The notes: a model not told the origin generated them from the sequence alone. A DNA stretch of 64,000 nt from Thermophagus sp052400625 (GCA_052400625.1 JBQTGH010000006.1); one strand, 5' to 3'. Numbered from the stretch's first letter, positions 1-8,541 are shown. Program-made: numbers and translations.

Positions 1-2
1 AA

Positions 3-458
3 TTGGGCGCATATAGTATAAGTGGTTCTGGCAATTTAATTACAATAAATCAATTCTTTTCAGATTTATCGGATCAACCAATCCTTTTTTTAAAGAAGGC
101 TTTAATTCCGAACATTTATACAAAAAAAATCAGAATATCACTTGATGTGAAAAAAAACATGACATTGCTAGACAAGTTCATAACACCAAAACTTTTCGAC
201 TGTAGGATAGAATGTCATTTAGATAATGACCCAAATTCAACTAATTATCAATCATATGAAAATATATATATTAGCGATAGCGATCTTGTAGATGAATGGG
301 AATCATATGATATAACAATTGATTCAAGCTATAATTGGTGGTGGGATATATTTTATTTTGGGTTTGCATATTATAATAATTCAAACCTTAAAGTTCCTCC
401 AGAGCAGATCGCCGGGTTAAAAATAGAAATCCGAATAAACAGTATAACTTATTATTAA
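3..458 (+). CDS. Phage structural protein, C-terminal part (5' end outside the window)
   Basis: The reading frame is already open at the window edge, so this is the last roughly 150 residues of a longer protein; the apparent TTG start at position 3 is unlikely to be real. I do not recognise the family. The visible part is rich in Tyr, Trp, Asn, Ser and Ile and alternates polar and hydrophobic residues, as beta-sandwich tail or fibre domains often do, with a WWWD cluster near the middle. There is no signal peptide or membrane segment. It lies directly upstream of the head protease and capsid genes in the same direction, so a virion role is likely but not shown. Confidence 0.5.
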   Translation: MGAYSISGSGNLITINQFFSDLSDQPILFLKKALIPNIYTKKIRISLDVKKNMTLLDKFITPKLFDCRIECHLDNDPNSTNYQSYENIYISDSDLVDEWESYDITIDSSYNWWWDIFYFGFAYYNNSNLKVPPEQIAGLKIEIRINSITYY

Positions 459-464
459 TTAAAA

Positions 465-502
465 TTTGTCCTTTTTACTCTTACACACATAGAATAATAT
501 TG
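465..502 (+). promoter_or_regulatory. Putative phage promoter A, before the head protease
   Basis: TTTGTCCTTTTT at 465-476 is followed by TAATATTG at 495-502, one mismatch from the Bacteroidota -7 box TAnnTTTG. The first base of GTCC (468) is exactly 27 bases before the -7-like box, the same spacing as at two other sites in this prophage (3461/3488 and 6878/6905). It precedes the protease-capsid-tail tube unit. Confidence 0.5.
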
Positions 503-521
503 TGCCAAACAAATGATTCTT

Positions 522-1631
522 ATGGCACAAACTACAATAACCATTGACGGGTCCATAGGTCCATGGCAATATTCAAAGCAGTGGATGAATCAAATGTTGT
601 CTAAGGCAGGAAATGGCCCTGTTTTGCTCAACATTTCATCACTTGGTGGCGATATTGACCATGGCCTTGCAATGCATGATGCGATAGTAAATCATGGCAA
701 TGTTTCTGTAAGACTTTCCGGCTTTGTGGCCAGTGCTGCTACTGTAGTGGCATCGGGTGCGAAGACTATATCCATGAATTCAACAGCTTTTTTCCTAATT
801 CATAAAGTATCCGGCTGGATTGATGAGTATGGGTTTAAGAACGAAGATGAGCTGAAAGAATTAATTGAAAAGTTTACGAAAGAGGCCGAAGAAAATAAGA
901 AAATAGACCTCGTTATTGCTAAAATATACGCTAATAGGACTGGACAAAAAGTGCAGGACATTATTGATTTAATGAAAAAAGAGACTTGGCTAACCGCAGA
1001 AGATGCGAAAGAGTGGGGATTCATAGATGAGATTATTGAAATGTCAGGGAAAAGCAATGATGTTCCTTTTGCAAAAGTTGCAATGATTGAGGCCGCCGGC
1101 CTCCCCCCTATACCAAGAATAAGCCAAAACACAACTAATGACGAAAGCAATCATGTTAGTTCTTTGGCAAAGTCGATTCTTGACAACGTGAAAACTCTTT
1201 TGAATTCTGAAAAACACATAAAGATGGACAGAACAAAATTTAAGCCGCTGCTGAATGCAGTAAAGGTCGATGATATTGAACTCGACAAAGACGGTGGTTG
1301 CTATTTTAATGCATCGCAACTGGATATGTTAAACCAAGCAATTGAAAAGGCCCATAAGGTCGAACAGGAAAGGCAGGATGCCGTTAATGCTCGCCAAGCA
1401 GCGGAGTCTGAACGTGATTTGTTCATCAATGCAGTGAACGGCATTGATGAATCTGTTCATTCTGCCGAAGGAGCTGAGGCAAAAATTAATGCCTTAAAAG
1501 AAATTGTTGCCAACATCCCCGGAAGCACAGCTACAGGAAATAATGGTGGTGATTCAAAAGAGGATGCTGGTGTGGATTGGACCAAAATAGACAGCCTTCC
1601 GCACAACAAAGAGGCTGACTCCGTAGTGTAA
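522..1631 (+). CDS. ClpP-like prohead protease with C-terminal scaffold-like region
   Basis: The first ~190 residues are a ClpP/S14-type serine protease domain. They carry the SSLGGDID strand-turn, a catalytic Ser (about residue 71 in GFVASAATVV) and a catalytic His (about 94 in FFLIHK). Phage members of this family mature the capsid by cleaving the scaffold and coat. The remaining ~180 residues contain a charged coiled-coil stretch (about 265-300) and a low-complexity Gly/Asn segment, which suggests a protease-scaffold fusion; no separate scaffold gene lies before the capsid gene. An in-frame ATG exists at 513, but the putative promoter at 495-502 would leave almost no leader for it, so I prefer 522. 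The catalytic Asp is not assigned. Function is confident, exact start is not. Confidence 0.85.
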   Translation: MAQTTITIDGSIGPWQYSKQWMNQMLSKAGNGPVLLNISSLGGDIDHGLAMHDAIVNHGNVSVRLSGFVASAATVVASGAKTISMNSTAFFLIHKVSGWIDEYGFKNEDELKELIEKFTKEAEENKKIDLVIAKIYANRTGQKVQDIIDLMKKETWLTAEDAKEWGFIDEIIEMSGKSNDVPFAKVAMIEAAGLPPIPRISQNTTNDESNHVSSLAKSILDNVKTLLNSEKHIKMDRTKFKPLLNAVKVDDIELDKDGGCYFNASQLDMLNQAIEKAHKVEQERQDAVNARQAAESERDLFINAVNGIDESVHSAEGAEAKINALKEIVANIPGSTATGNNGGDSKEDAGVDWTKIDSLPHNKEADSVV

Positions 1632-1655
1632 TTATTTTTCTAAAATACCTGCTGT

Positions 1656-2612
1656 ATGACTGTTAATGACATCATCACCGAATTCGGAGCGTATTACCTC
1701 AGGTCGGGACAAAATGCAAACCGGATTAAGCAACTATTGTTGCAACCTTCCGTTACCCCTTCCTACATGACGCCGATAAAAACAGACGACACTATCTTCC
1801 AGATGGCCAAATCTTCAATTTCATCGGTTGTTCAGGGATTTCAAAAGGCATGGACACCAAAAGGAGAAACTAAATTTACGCCCAACAAAATTGAATCTTT
1901 CCATCTGAAAGTAGATGTTGAAGAGTACCCGGACGATCTTGAAGCAACATGGCTTGGGTTCCTAGCTTCAAACAGTGTAAACCGTAAAGAATGGCCTTTT
2001 GTAAAATGGCTGATTGAGGTTCACATTATTCCTAAAATTAAGGAAGACATGGAGCTGTATGAGTATGGTCTTGGGGTACATGAAGAACCAACCGCAGGCA
2101 CCCCCAATGCTGTTGGCAAGAACCTGAATGGTCTCAAAAAACTCATTCAGGTAGGAGTTGACAACACACAAAACCCAATGAACCATGTATCTGACATTGG
2201 AGCTCTTGATGCCGATACAATTTTTGACCAGGTTGAAGCATTCGTAGACAAAATTTCTGATGTTTATCAGACGAAAAAGATGAATGTTTTCGTGCCTTAT
2301 AAGTTCATGCGAGCCTATCTGCGAGATAAGAGATCCCAAGGATTCTACAACCTGACAGGTGACAAACAGATTGACAACTCAATCGATTTCACTCCGCAGC
2401 AGGTTGTTGGTCTTCCTTCTTTAAATGGTGAAACATTTATGTTTGCCACACCAAAAGAAAACATGTTTCACATAACCAAGAAGTCGGCGAATATGACAAA
2501 CTTCAAAATTGAAGAATCAAAGAGACAGGTGTTCATTATGTCCGACTGGTGGGAAGGCATAGGCTTCGGTATAAACGATGCAGTTTGGACAACCCTTCCA
2601 AAAACCACTTAA
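1656..2612 (+). CDS. Major capsid protein
   Basis: A 318-residue protein directly after the head protease (gap 24 bases), the normal position of the major coat gene. It has no signal peptide or membrane segment. Its N-terminal helix-rich region (about residues 1-60), long central mixed alpha/beta region and C-terminal strand-rich end (IMSDWWEGIGFG near residues 290-300) fit an HK97-fold coat subunit of the kind seen in Bacteroidota siphophages. I rely on context and size more than on a diagnostic motif, since coat proteins have none readable by eye. A decoration or scaffold role is less likely given the separate protease-scaffold gene upstream and tail tube gene downstream. Confidence 0.75.
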   Translation: MTVNDIITEFGAYYLRSGQNANRIKQLLLQPSVTPSYMTPIKTDDTIFQMAKSSISSVVQGFQKAWTPKGETKFTPNKIESFHLKVDVEEYPDDLEATWLGFLASNSVNRKEWPFVKWLIEVHIIPKIKEDMELYEYGLGVHEEPTAGTPNAVGKNLNGLKKLIQVGVDNTQNPMNHVSDIGALDADTIFDQVEAFVDKISDVYQTKKMNVFVPYKFMRAYLRDKRSQGFYNLTGDKQIDNSIDFTPQQVVGLPSLNGETFMFATPKENMFHITKKSANMTNFKIEESKRQVFIMSDWWEGIGFGINDAVWTTLPKTT

Positions 2613-2623
2613 TGTTTAATTTC

Positions 2624-2652
2624 AGGGAACTTCTTTTTATAAGAGGTTCCCT
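2624..2652 (+). other. Inverted repeat between capsid and tail tube genes
   Basis: AGGGAACTTCTT (2624-2635) and AAGAGGTTCCCT (2641-2652) pair over 12 bp with one G-U, leaving a 5-base loop. No T-tract follows, so it is not a classic terminator. It could stabilise or process the capsid mRNA 3' end. Confidence 0.5.
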
Positions 2653-2666
2653 TAATACGAATTAAT

Positions 2667-3221
2667 ATGGAAGTTTCATTTGTTGACATAGATAAAAATT
2701 TGCCCGGTGGCGCCAATATGGGCGGTATCAAGCAAACCGTCTATTTCGCATATCATAAAGATGTGGCTTCATGGCCAACTGAGCCGGATTTTGATTCAGT
2801 AACTGATATCGAAGAGCTGGCAACACTAACCGGTGAAATCACCATGAAGTCAGGTACCAGATTCTTTAAGTTGTATCTCACAGACGATACTGGGGAGTTT
2901 GAAATTGAATCTGTGGGCGAAAAAGACGGTAAATCATGGATTATGCATCTTCGGTTATTCCATCCTGGACTACAGAAAAAAATCCTCGGATTCATCAATG
3001 CCGCGAAAAATGAAAATCTTGTGTTCATAGTTCCTGACAACAATCAAAATCTATTCCTCATGGGTGATGCTTTGCGTCCGGCTACTTATGAAGGTTCACC
3101 AGATTCTAACGGTACAGGTATGGAAACATCGGCAAGGCCTGGGGTGTCGATGGAATTCACGTATAAAACTTCAAACCTGTATCAATATGGTGGATCAGTA
3201 CCTTTAACTGAAACCACATAA
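2667..3221 (+). CDS. Probable major tail tube protein
   Basis: A 184-residue soluble protein of the size expected for tail tube subunits, placed just after the capsid gene. It is strand-rich and opens with a Gly-rich loop. The phrase LTGEITMKSGTRFF and the closing GVSMEFTYKTSNLYQYGG are reminiscent of tail tube proteins of Bacteroidota phages, in which the beta-sandwich ends with an extended C-terminal strand. The assignment rests on size, position and overall strand pattern; no catalytic motif is expected. It overlaps the next gene by one base at the stop codon, suggesting translational coupling. Confidence 0.55.
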   Translation: MEVSFVDIDKNLPGGANMGGIKQTVYFAYHKDVASWPTEPDFDSVTDIEELATLTGEITMKSGTRFFKLYLTDDTGEFEIESVGEKDGKSWIMHLRLFHPGLQKKILGFINAAKNENLVFIVPDNNQNLFLMGDALRPATYEGSPDSNGTGMETSARPGVSMEFTYKTSNLYQYGGSVPLTETT

Positions 3222-3415
3222 TGAGCTGGAGGCATAAGTATAAGGTCGTTAGTGTCAAACCCGGGCCAATTGTCACGCGAAAATATGGCACGATCGATCT
3301 TAGCCGAGACGACATCCCTATCAAAGTATTGGATTCTTTGCATGCAGAGAAATTCCCATACATTGAGAAAATTCACGGGACCGAAAAAAAAGACAAGGAC
3401 TCAACGGAGTCTTAA
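3221..3415 (+). CDS. Small phage protein of unknown function
   Basis: A 64-residue protein whose ATG overlaps the stop codon of the probable tail tube gene (ATGA-type junction), so it is probably translated by coupling. It starts basic (SWRHKYKVVS), has a central segment with alternating acidic and hydrophobic residues, and ends in a Lys/Asp/Ser-rich tail. No transmembrane helix is present. A second frame (3252-3434) overlaps it but starts out of register with the upstream stop, so I prefer this one. It ends just before a terminator, closing the capsid transcription unit. Function not recognised. Confidence 0.6.
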   Translation: MSWRHKYKVVSVKPGPIVTRKYGTIDLSRDDIPIKVLDSLHAEKFPYIEKIHGTEKKDKDSTES

Positions 3416-3432
3416 TTCCATACCACTTTTTT

Positions 3433-3460
3433 AACGGGGGTGCTTGCGCTCCCGTTTTTT
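3433..3460 (+). terminator. Rho-independent terminator after the capsid/tail tube unit
   Basis: The stem arms AACGGG (3433-3438) and CCCGTT (3451-3456) continue inward through wobble pairs to a loop of about 4 bases, followed by a run of six T (3455-3460). It sits 17 bases after the preceding stop codon and immediately before the next promoter-like element. Confidence 0.8.
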
Positions 3461-3495
3461 GTCCTTTTTTAAAGGCAATTGCCTAAATACTTTTA
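3461..3495 (+). promoter_or_regulatory. Putative phage promoter B, before the terminase unit
   Basis: GTCCTTTTTT (3461-3470) is followed 27 bases later by TACTTTTA (3488-3495), a one-mismatch match to TAnnTTTG. The spacer contains a perfect 12-bp palindrome, AGGCAATTGCCT (3473-3484), a possible operator. An alternative -7 box, TATCCTTG, lies at 3494-3501. The element directly follows a terminator and precedes ATG 3524. Confidence 0.5.
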
Positions 3496-3523
3496 TCCTT
3501 GCAATCTTCAATTTAGTTCTATC

Positions 3524-4234
3524 ATGGCAGAAAAATTTAAAGCAAAAATCGAGGAACTTCTAAAATCTGAAAGCTTCGATGTTAATAAGGCCGTAGATCT
3601 TTATCTCAAATACGGCCGGAACAAAAACCTTGCTCGTAACTTTGCACGCAACCCTAAAAGGTATTCACGTAAAATAAAATGGGAACTATCAAAGATGATC
3701 GGAATTTCACTCGTGGAATTTCACGGATGTCAGACTGGAAAAGATAAAAAAATATTACCGCCAATTATTATCAAAATAAAGGGTGACTTATCTGAGTTAT
3801 ATAAGCAACAAGCCGAATTGCAGAAAAAACTGGTTGATTTAGGCGATTCAAATTCAGAGGAATCTAAACTAAAAGCTATTGAAATAGGAAAAGAAATCGA
3901 TGCTGTTGCATTTAGGTATGACGAGCTCGCAAAAGCTAAAGAAGAATTTTTCAAAAAAGGGATAATCCCTGACGAAAAAAAACTCTATCCTAGTAGCAAA
4001 TCAGACGATCCGTTTGGACTACAATCTATGTCGGCAGCTGACATCATGAGGCGAAGAGGGAATCTTGTTTCAAGTATTACAAAAGACCAAAACAAGCTAA
4101 AATATCAGTCTGACACGAAGCTTGAGAAAGAAAACCCAATGCCGGAAGGTGAAAAAAGAAGGAAAATTGAGGAAAGATTGAAGAAAAAAAATGAAGAGCT
4201 AAAAGCAATTGATGACTTCCTAAATAATAAATAA
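3524..4234 (+). CDS. Phage protein of unknown function upstream of terminase
   Basis: A 236-residue, Lys/Glu-rich protein. I place the start at ATG 3524 because the promoter-like element ends at 3495-3501; an earlier in-frame start at 3479 would lie inside the promoter. The N-terminal ~75 residues are helical and basic (repeated NLARNFARNPKR pattern) and could bind nucleic acid. A long helical coiled-coil segment covers about residues 85-150, a Pro/Ser/Asp-rich linker follows, and a charged C-terminal helix ends in LNNK. No catalytic motif is visible. As the first gene of the unit encoding terminase it may act in packaging, but that is inference from position. Confidence 0.55.
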   Translation: MAEKFKAKIEELLKSESFDVNKAVDLYLKYGRNKNLARNFARNPKRYSRKIKWELSKMIGISLVEFHGCQTGKDKKILPPIIIKIKGDLSELYKQQAELQKKLVDLGDSNSEESKLKAIEIGKEIDAVAFRYDELAKAKEEFFKKGIIPDEKKLYPSSKSDDPFGLQSMSAADIMRRRGNLVSSITKDQNKLKYQSDTKLEKENPMPEGEKRRKIEERLKKKNEELKAIDDFLNNK

Positions 4235-4278
4235 AATAGTGCAAGAGCATAAAACAGTCTCCTTAAACACTTTAATTT

Positions 4279-4875
4279 ATGAGTAAAAAAGCCCTGGAGG
4301 ACGAAAAATTTGAAGCGATTAAAAGTGCTATTTTAGATTCGGAAGCTTCTCCACTTCCAGATTACCTTCAGGAGACTCTTGAGCGAACAATACAAGCGGC
4401 TAAATTACTTGATAAAAACCCGAGTCAGAGAACCGTTGTCCCCATCCTTCGAGCCAAGTACCCTCACATATCACGTTCACAGGCTTATGAGGATTGCCGA
4501 AGGGCTATGAGAATTTTTAATTCTGTTCATAAATTTGATTATGACTGGTGGCATCACTGGTTACTTCAGGACATTGCAGAAATGATAGCAGTAGCGAAGG
4601 GTAACAAAGAAGAAGGTATTAAACCTGATTTGAAAGCTTGGGCTATGGGGCACAAAAACCTGATAAAAGCTTTAGGTGAACGCCCGGAAACTGATATTGA
4701 TCCTAAGCTAGTTGAGAAACATCCAATAACAATTGCTGTACAAATAAATAACAAAACAGTCAATATCGACTACAATGACTTTATTAAACTACCAGTACAA
4801 GCCAGAGAGGTAATCACTAAAGCACTTGACCAGGAAATTAATGACAACGAAGCTAAGCGAATAATGAATTCATGA
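4279..4875 (+). CDS. Probable terminase small subunit
   Basis: A 198-residue protein immediately before the terminase large subunit, overlapping it by four bases (ATGA junction), which is the usual arrangement. The region from about residue 45 to 85 (NPSQRTVVPILRAKYPHISR) reads as a helix-turn-helix of the kind small terminases use to bind the packaging site, and is followed by a helical oligomerisation-like segment with several Trp residues (DYDWWHHWLL). In phages this subunit recognises viral DNA and regulates the ATPase and nuclease of the large subunit. The domain call is from pattern and context. Confidence 0.7.
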   Translation: MSKKALEDEKFEAIKSAILDSEASPLPDYLQETLERTIQAAKLLDKNPSQRTVVPILRAKYPHISRSQAYEDCRRAMRIFNSVHKFDYDWWHHWLLQDIAEMIAVAKGNKEEGIKPDLKAWAMGHKNLIKALGERPETDIDPKLVEKHPITIAVQINNKTVNIDYNDFIKLPVQAREVITKALDQEINDNEAKRIMNS

Positions 4876-6632
4876 GCACCACAGCCAATGAAGATTTAAG
4901 AATTGAAAATGCTGAACATATCTATTTAAATGCCGCTCAGCAACGCACTATCTTACTTGCACCAAAAAACAAAGTAAACATTGAAGGCCGGGGAACCGGT
5001 AAAAGTTACCAGGTTGGTTGGGATGTAAACCTGGTAAACAGACTTATGCCACGGGCTGTTACTTCTGTTACGGGAACTACTTTCGGGCAGTTGCTAACCA
5101 GGACACTTCCATCAACTTTTAAATTTCTTCAAAAATTAGGATACAAGCAGCATATTAGCAAAAAAGATCCTGGCAATTATGTAATAGGACAAAAGCCTCC
5201 TCCACATTTTTTGCGCCCATACGAAGAAATCATGAAACACGACAATATTATTTCCTTCGCAAATGGGAATGCAATACTCCTTTTATCCCAAGACCGAGCC
5301 GGATCGGCCAGAGGCCCGAACGTGGATTATGAAATATTGGATGAAGCCTTGACAATTAATAAGCAGCGATATGATGAAGAAACAAGCCCTACCAACAGAG
5401 GCAATGAAGAAAAATGGGGAAAGAAATCAAGAAACCCGGTCCCTTGGCACCACGGTTTTCATTATGTATCTTCCATGCCATATACGAACGAACAAAAATG
5501 GCTGCTCAACTATGCCAAGTATTATGAAGAAGAAAGAGGAATCAGAATCCTTGAAATATGGAACAGAATAGTAAAGCTTCAGCTTCAATTAATAGATGCC
5601 CGAAAGGAAAACAATGTTTCATTGTTTCGTGATATTTACAACGAAACAATAAGATTAAAAAGACAGATATCTCCTTTTGTATCAAAAAATGGTACTTTGT
5701 TTACGCTTGCCAATGCTCTCGATAATATTGAAAACGTTGGATTTTCATACATAATCCGGGAATATGAGAAGCAACCATTAATGACATTTCTGGTCGAAAT
5801 AATGAATATGGTATTGGATGTTGTGGAAGATTGCTATTACAGTATAGATAGCAAGATTCACGTATACTATGATTCATATAATACAAGCTTCTTAAGAGAT
5901 TATGCGGAAAATACAGGGTGGAACTTTCAGAAACTCGGAACTCCGGATTCCAGGTTTGATTTAGATTGTGATCCCAATAAACCTCTTGAAATTTCACCTG
6001 ACTGGGGTGCTAAAATCGCTCTGTTTGTTGTGGGACAAGAAAGGGATTACGATTTTGCGAGTCGTCAAGCTATACCAACCGATAACTTTATAAATGAATT
6101 CTTTATCAAGCCGGAACAGTCACAGGGGGTAATGATAAACGAGCTGGTTGATAAATTCTGTGAATACTACCGCTATCACGCCTGCAAAGATATAATATAC
6201 TATCACGACAAATATGGCGACCACAAACAGCCCAATGCAAGGAATTCAACCACTTATAACCAACAGGCAATAGAGCGATTTAAGAAACATGGATGGAAAG
6301 TTTATAGCAAACATCACAAAGGCATGGAACCACCGCAGCATGAAAAATACCTGCTATGGTCTAACATCCTCAAAAAGGAACCTTCAGACACCTTTTACCC
6401 CAACATTAGATTCAATGGCCAGAAATGTAAATACACACTTATTTCGATGAATAATACCCGGGTTATTGATAAGAATGGAAAATTTGAGAAAGACAAATCA
6501 AGCGAGCGCAAGAATTCCATACTCCCCGAGGAGGCCACACATTTTGGCGATGCGGCCGATAAAAGAATTTGGACAAAATACAGCAAATTGTTAAACAGAA
6601 GATCTTCTGTGTTTGTACCGGCAAGACTTTAA
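4872..6632 (+). CDS. Terminase large subunit
   Basis: A 586-residue packaging motor. A Walker A-like P-loop GRGTGKS lies at residues 39-45. A Walker B-type segment VDYEILDEA at about 151-159 supplies the catalytic acid. A C-terminal nuclease half begins near residue 370, where PLEISPDWG contains the first Asp typical of RNase H-like terminase nucleases, and continues to the acidic cluster around EEATHFGDAADK. The N-terminal ATPase translocates DNA into the prohead and the nuclease cuts it to length. Length is slightly above the usual 450-560 residues. It is the last gene of its transcription unit and is followed by a terminator. Confidence 0.9.
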   Translation: MSTTANEDLRIENAEHIYLNAAQQRTILLAPKNKVNIEGRGTGKSYQVGWDVNLVNRLMPRAVTSVTGTTFGQLLTRTLPSTFKFLQKLGYKQHISKKDPGNYVIGQKPPPHFLRPYEEIMKHDNIISFANGNAILLLSQDRAGSARGPNVDYEILDEALTINKQRYDEETSPTNRGNEEKWGKKSRNPVPWHHGFHYVSSMPYTNEQKWLLNYAKYYEEERGIRILEIWNRIVKLQLQLIDARKENNVSLFRDIYNETIRLKRQISPFVSKNGTLFTLANALDNIENVGFSYIIREYEKQPLMTFLVEIMNMVLDVVEDCYYSIDSKIHVYYDSYNTSFLRDYAENTGWNFQKLGTPDSRFDLDCDPNKPLEISPDWGAKIALFVVGQERDYDFASRQAIPTDNFINEFFIKPEQSQGVMINELVDKFCEYYRYHACKDIIYYHDKYGDHKQPNARNSTTYNQQAIERFKKHGWKVYSKHHKGMEPPQHEKYLLWSNILKKEPSDTFYPNIRFNGQKCKYTLISMNNTRVIDKNGKFEKDKSSERKNSILPEEATHFGDAADKRIWTKYSKLLNRRSSVFVPARL

Positions 6633-6650
6633 CCCTTCTTTCTAATTTTA

Positions 6651-6683
6651 AAAAAAGCAATTGCCTAAGGCAGTTGCTTTTTT
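6651..6683 (+). terminator. Rho-independent terminator after the terminase operon
   Basis: AAAAAAGCAATTGC (6651-6664) pairs with GCAGTTGCTTTTTT (6670-6683), a 14-bp stem with one G-U pair and a 5-base loop. The downstream arm supplies the T-tract. It starts 19 bases after the terminase stop codon. Confidence 0.8.
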
Positions 6684-6877
6684 GTTTCTTGAACAATTTA
6701 CAGACCTATCCCCCATCATATTTCCTGCAAAAAAGAGAAAGCAATTTCCTTTCCCCTTAGGGCGGGGCGGGCTTTCGGCTGTGTTGTTTTGTCAAGAATT
6801 TAAAAAATCAGAATATAAACCATTGATTTATCATGTTTTGCAAAAAAATAAACTGGACAAAGTCATCATAAAAAACT

Positions 6878-6912
6878 GTCCTTTTTTTCATCTGTGATTA
6901 AATATTCTTTTG
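6878..6912 (+). promoter_or_regulatory. Putative phage promoter C, before the portal/lysis/tail unit
   Basis: GTCCTTTTTTT (6878-6888) is followed exactly 27 bases later by TTCTTTTG (6905-6912), one mismatch from TAnnTTTG, and ATG 6929 comes 17 bases after that. The spacing equals that of elements A and B. The 200 bases before it hold the terminase terminator and a GC-rich patch (6766-6782) unlike the AT-rich surroundings, with no gene that I can support. Confidence 0.5.
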
Positions 6913-6928
6913 TGTAAAAATCAGAATA

Positions 6929-7198
6929 ATGAAACGACGAGATGTTTTAAAAGAATTTGATATCAAAGAAATATCCGGTGGGCGTCCCAACGTATTTTCC
7001 ATAAAATTTAGGACCAAACATAGCGGCGAACTCATTTTTTTCCCAAAAGCCATTTCAGTTGGGCTAAAAATGAATATGTCTGCAAACAGAATGAGAGGAG
7101 TTCTTGCTGTTGATGATAATTATAAAAAAATAGGGCATCCAACCCCTGTTAGCATTGATAGAATAGTTGAGTTTAACGGAGAAAAAGTTTACCTGTAA
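6929..7198 (+). CDS. Small phage protein before the portal gene
   Basis: An 89-residue soluble protein with a basic N-terminus (MKRRDVLKEF) and a strand-rich body (FSIKFRT, GELIFFPKA). Its stop codon shares a base with the start of the portal gene (TAATG junction), so the two are probably coupled. I do not recognise the family. A small protein immediately before the portal is common in tailed phages and may be a connector or regulatory peptide, but nothing in the sequence fixes the role. Confidence 0.6.
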   Translation: MKRRDVLKEFDIKEISGGRPNVFSIKFRTKHSGELIFFPKAISVGLKMNMSANRMRGVLAVDDNYKKIGHPTPVSIDRIVEFNGEKVYL

Positions 7199-8541
7199 TG
7201 GCTGAAATTTTGTTCGATCCGAATGGGCGTCCTCTATTGGCACATGGTAGTGGGTTTATGGCAACCACAACCGGATTAGACTCTGTCAGCAGGAAACAGG
7301 TGTCAACAGTATCTCCCGATCTCGACTATACCGTAACTGTTGGAACAAAAACAGTAGCCTCTTGGGGTGATAATAATGATTTCCCTAATGAAGCCGAAAA
7401 AATAATTAACAAAACGGGAGTTCTTAATACCGGGCTTCAGTTTATTCAGAGGTTTACGCTTGGGCAGGGAATATTCCCTTGTAAGGTGGAAGGATACGAC
7501 GATGACGGGAATGAGGTTTTAAAAGTGGTTAACGACCCCAAAATAACTTCTTTTGTTTCCTCAAGGATGGTGCGTAGATATATGGCCAATGCTTTGAGAG
7601 ATTACCTGAAATTTGGCGTTGCTTTCCCTGAAGTAATTCCCAATATTGATGCATCACAAATCGTCGGCATTGACGTTAAAAACGCCTTATTTGCAAGGTA
7701 TCTTGAAAAGAAAAATGGAATTATACCCGGAGTTATCGTTTCCGGTGATTGGCCGGATTCTCCTTCGGATTACAAAACAATAGATCTTCTTGATCCTTTC
7801 GACCCCTTTTCTCACTTAAATGGTCTTCGTATTCTTAAGAAAATAAAAGGAAAGACATTTATTTATCCGCTCAGAAACGAATGGAGCAATAATGAATATT
7901 ACCCTGTTCCGTTATGGCATAGTGCCCATGTGGCCGGATGGACTTCAATAGCACAAAAGGTGCCTTCTTTCCTTATGAAGATGTATGAGAACCAAATAAG
8001 CTTTAAATGGCATATAAAAATCCCATACGCCTACTGGGAAAGAAGATATCCTGAAAACAACTTCAAAAGTCTGGAAGACAGACAGGCTGCAATACAGGCT
8101 GAGATGGATAGCATCGAAGAAAACCTCACTGGCCCTGAAAATGCCCACAAAGCTTTGTTCTCTATGTTCGAAGTAAATCCAAGTGGACGTGCAGAAGAGC
8201 AATGGGAAATTGAGAACCTTGCTGATAAGAATAAACCTACAGAAAACCTTGTTACATCAGCAGCCGCGAACAGTGAAATTCTATTTGCGCTGATGATAAA
8301 CCCAAACGTATTCGGGGCAGGAATGCCAGGAGGAACTTATGCCGGGAATCAGGGAGGAAGCAATATCCGTGAAGCATTCCTGGTCAATATTGCACTCGCC
8401 TGGCTTGACAGACAGAATATACTCGATCCGCTTGAATTGATGCTTGAGTTTAACGGCATCAAGGATATTGAATTAAGGTTTAGAAATACCATTCTCACAA
8501 CATTAGACACAGGCTCAGGAACCCAAAATACATTAAGCTAA
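7198..8541 (+). CDS. Portal protein
   Basis: A 447-residue protein just after the terminase unit and before the head-tail connector, the usual place for the portal. It has the mixed alpha/beta N-terminal half and long helical C-terminal half of portals. A late glycine-rich segment, GGTYAGNQGGSNIREAFL at about residues 380-397, matches the tunnel-loop/crown region of portal-like proteins in Bacteroidota prophages. The portal forms the dodecameric ring at one capsid vertex through which terminase pumps DNA. It overlaps both neighbours by one base. Identification is by position and overall pattern. Confidence 0.7.
   Translation: MAEILFDPNGRPLLAHGSGFMATTTGLDSVSRKQVSTVSPDLDYTVTVGTKTVASWGDNNDFPNEAEKIINKTGVLNTGLQFIQRFTLGQGIFPCKVEGYDDDGNEVLKVVNDPKITSFVSSRMVRRYMANALRDYLKFGVAFPEVIPNIDASQIVGIDVKNALFARYLEKKNGIIPGVIVSGDWPDSPSDYKTIDLLDPFDPFSHLNGLRILKKIKGKTFIYPLRNEWSNNEYYPVPLWHSAHVAGWTSIAQKVPSFLMKMYENQISFKWHIKIPYAYWERRYPENNFKSLEDRQAAIQAEMDSIEENLTGPENAHKALFSMFEVNPSGRAEEQWEIENLADKNKPTENLVTSAAANSEILFALMINPNVFGAGMPGGTYAGNQGGSNIREAFLVNIALAWLDRQNILDPLELMLEFNGIKDIELRFRNTILTTLDTGSGTQNTLS

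Noticed and set aside
3252..3434. Alternative 60-residue frame overlapping the small gene at 3221
   Set aside because: The frame at 3221 is coupled to the upstream stop codon and ends before the terminator; the other frame runs into it.
6569..6897. Open frames across the terminase terminator region
   Set aside because: They cross a strong terminator and a promoter-like element and show no protein-like character.
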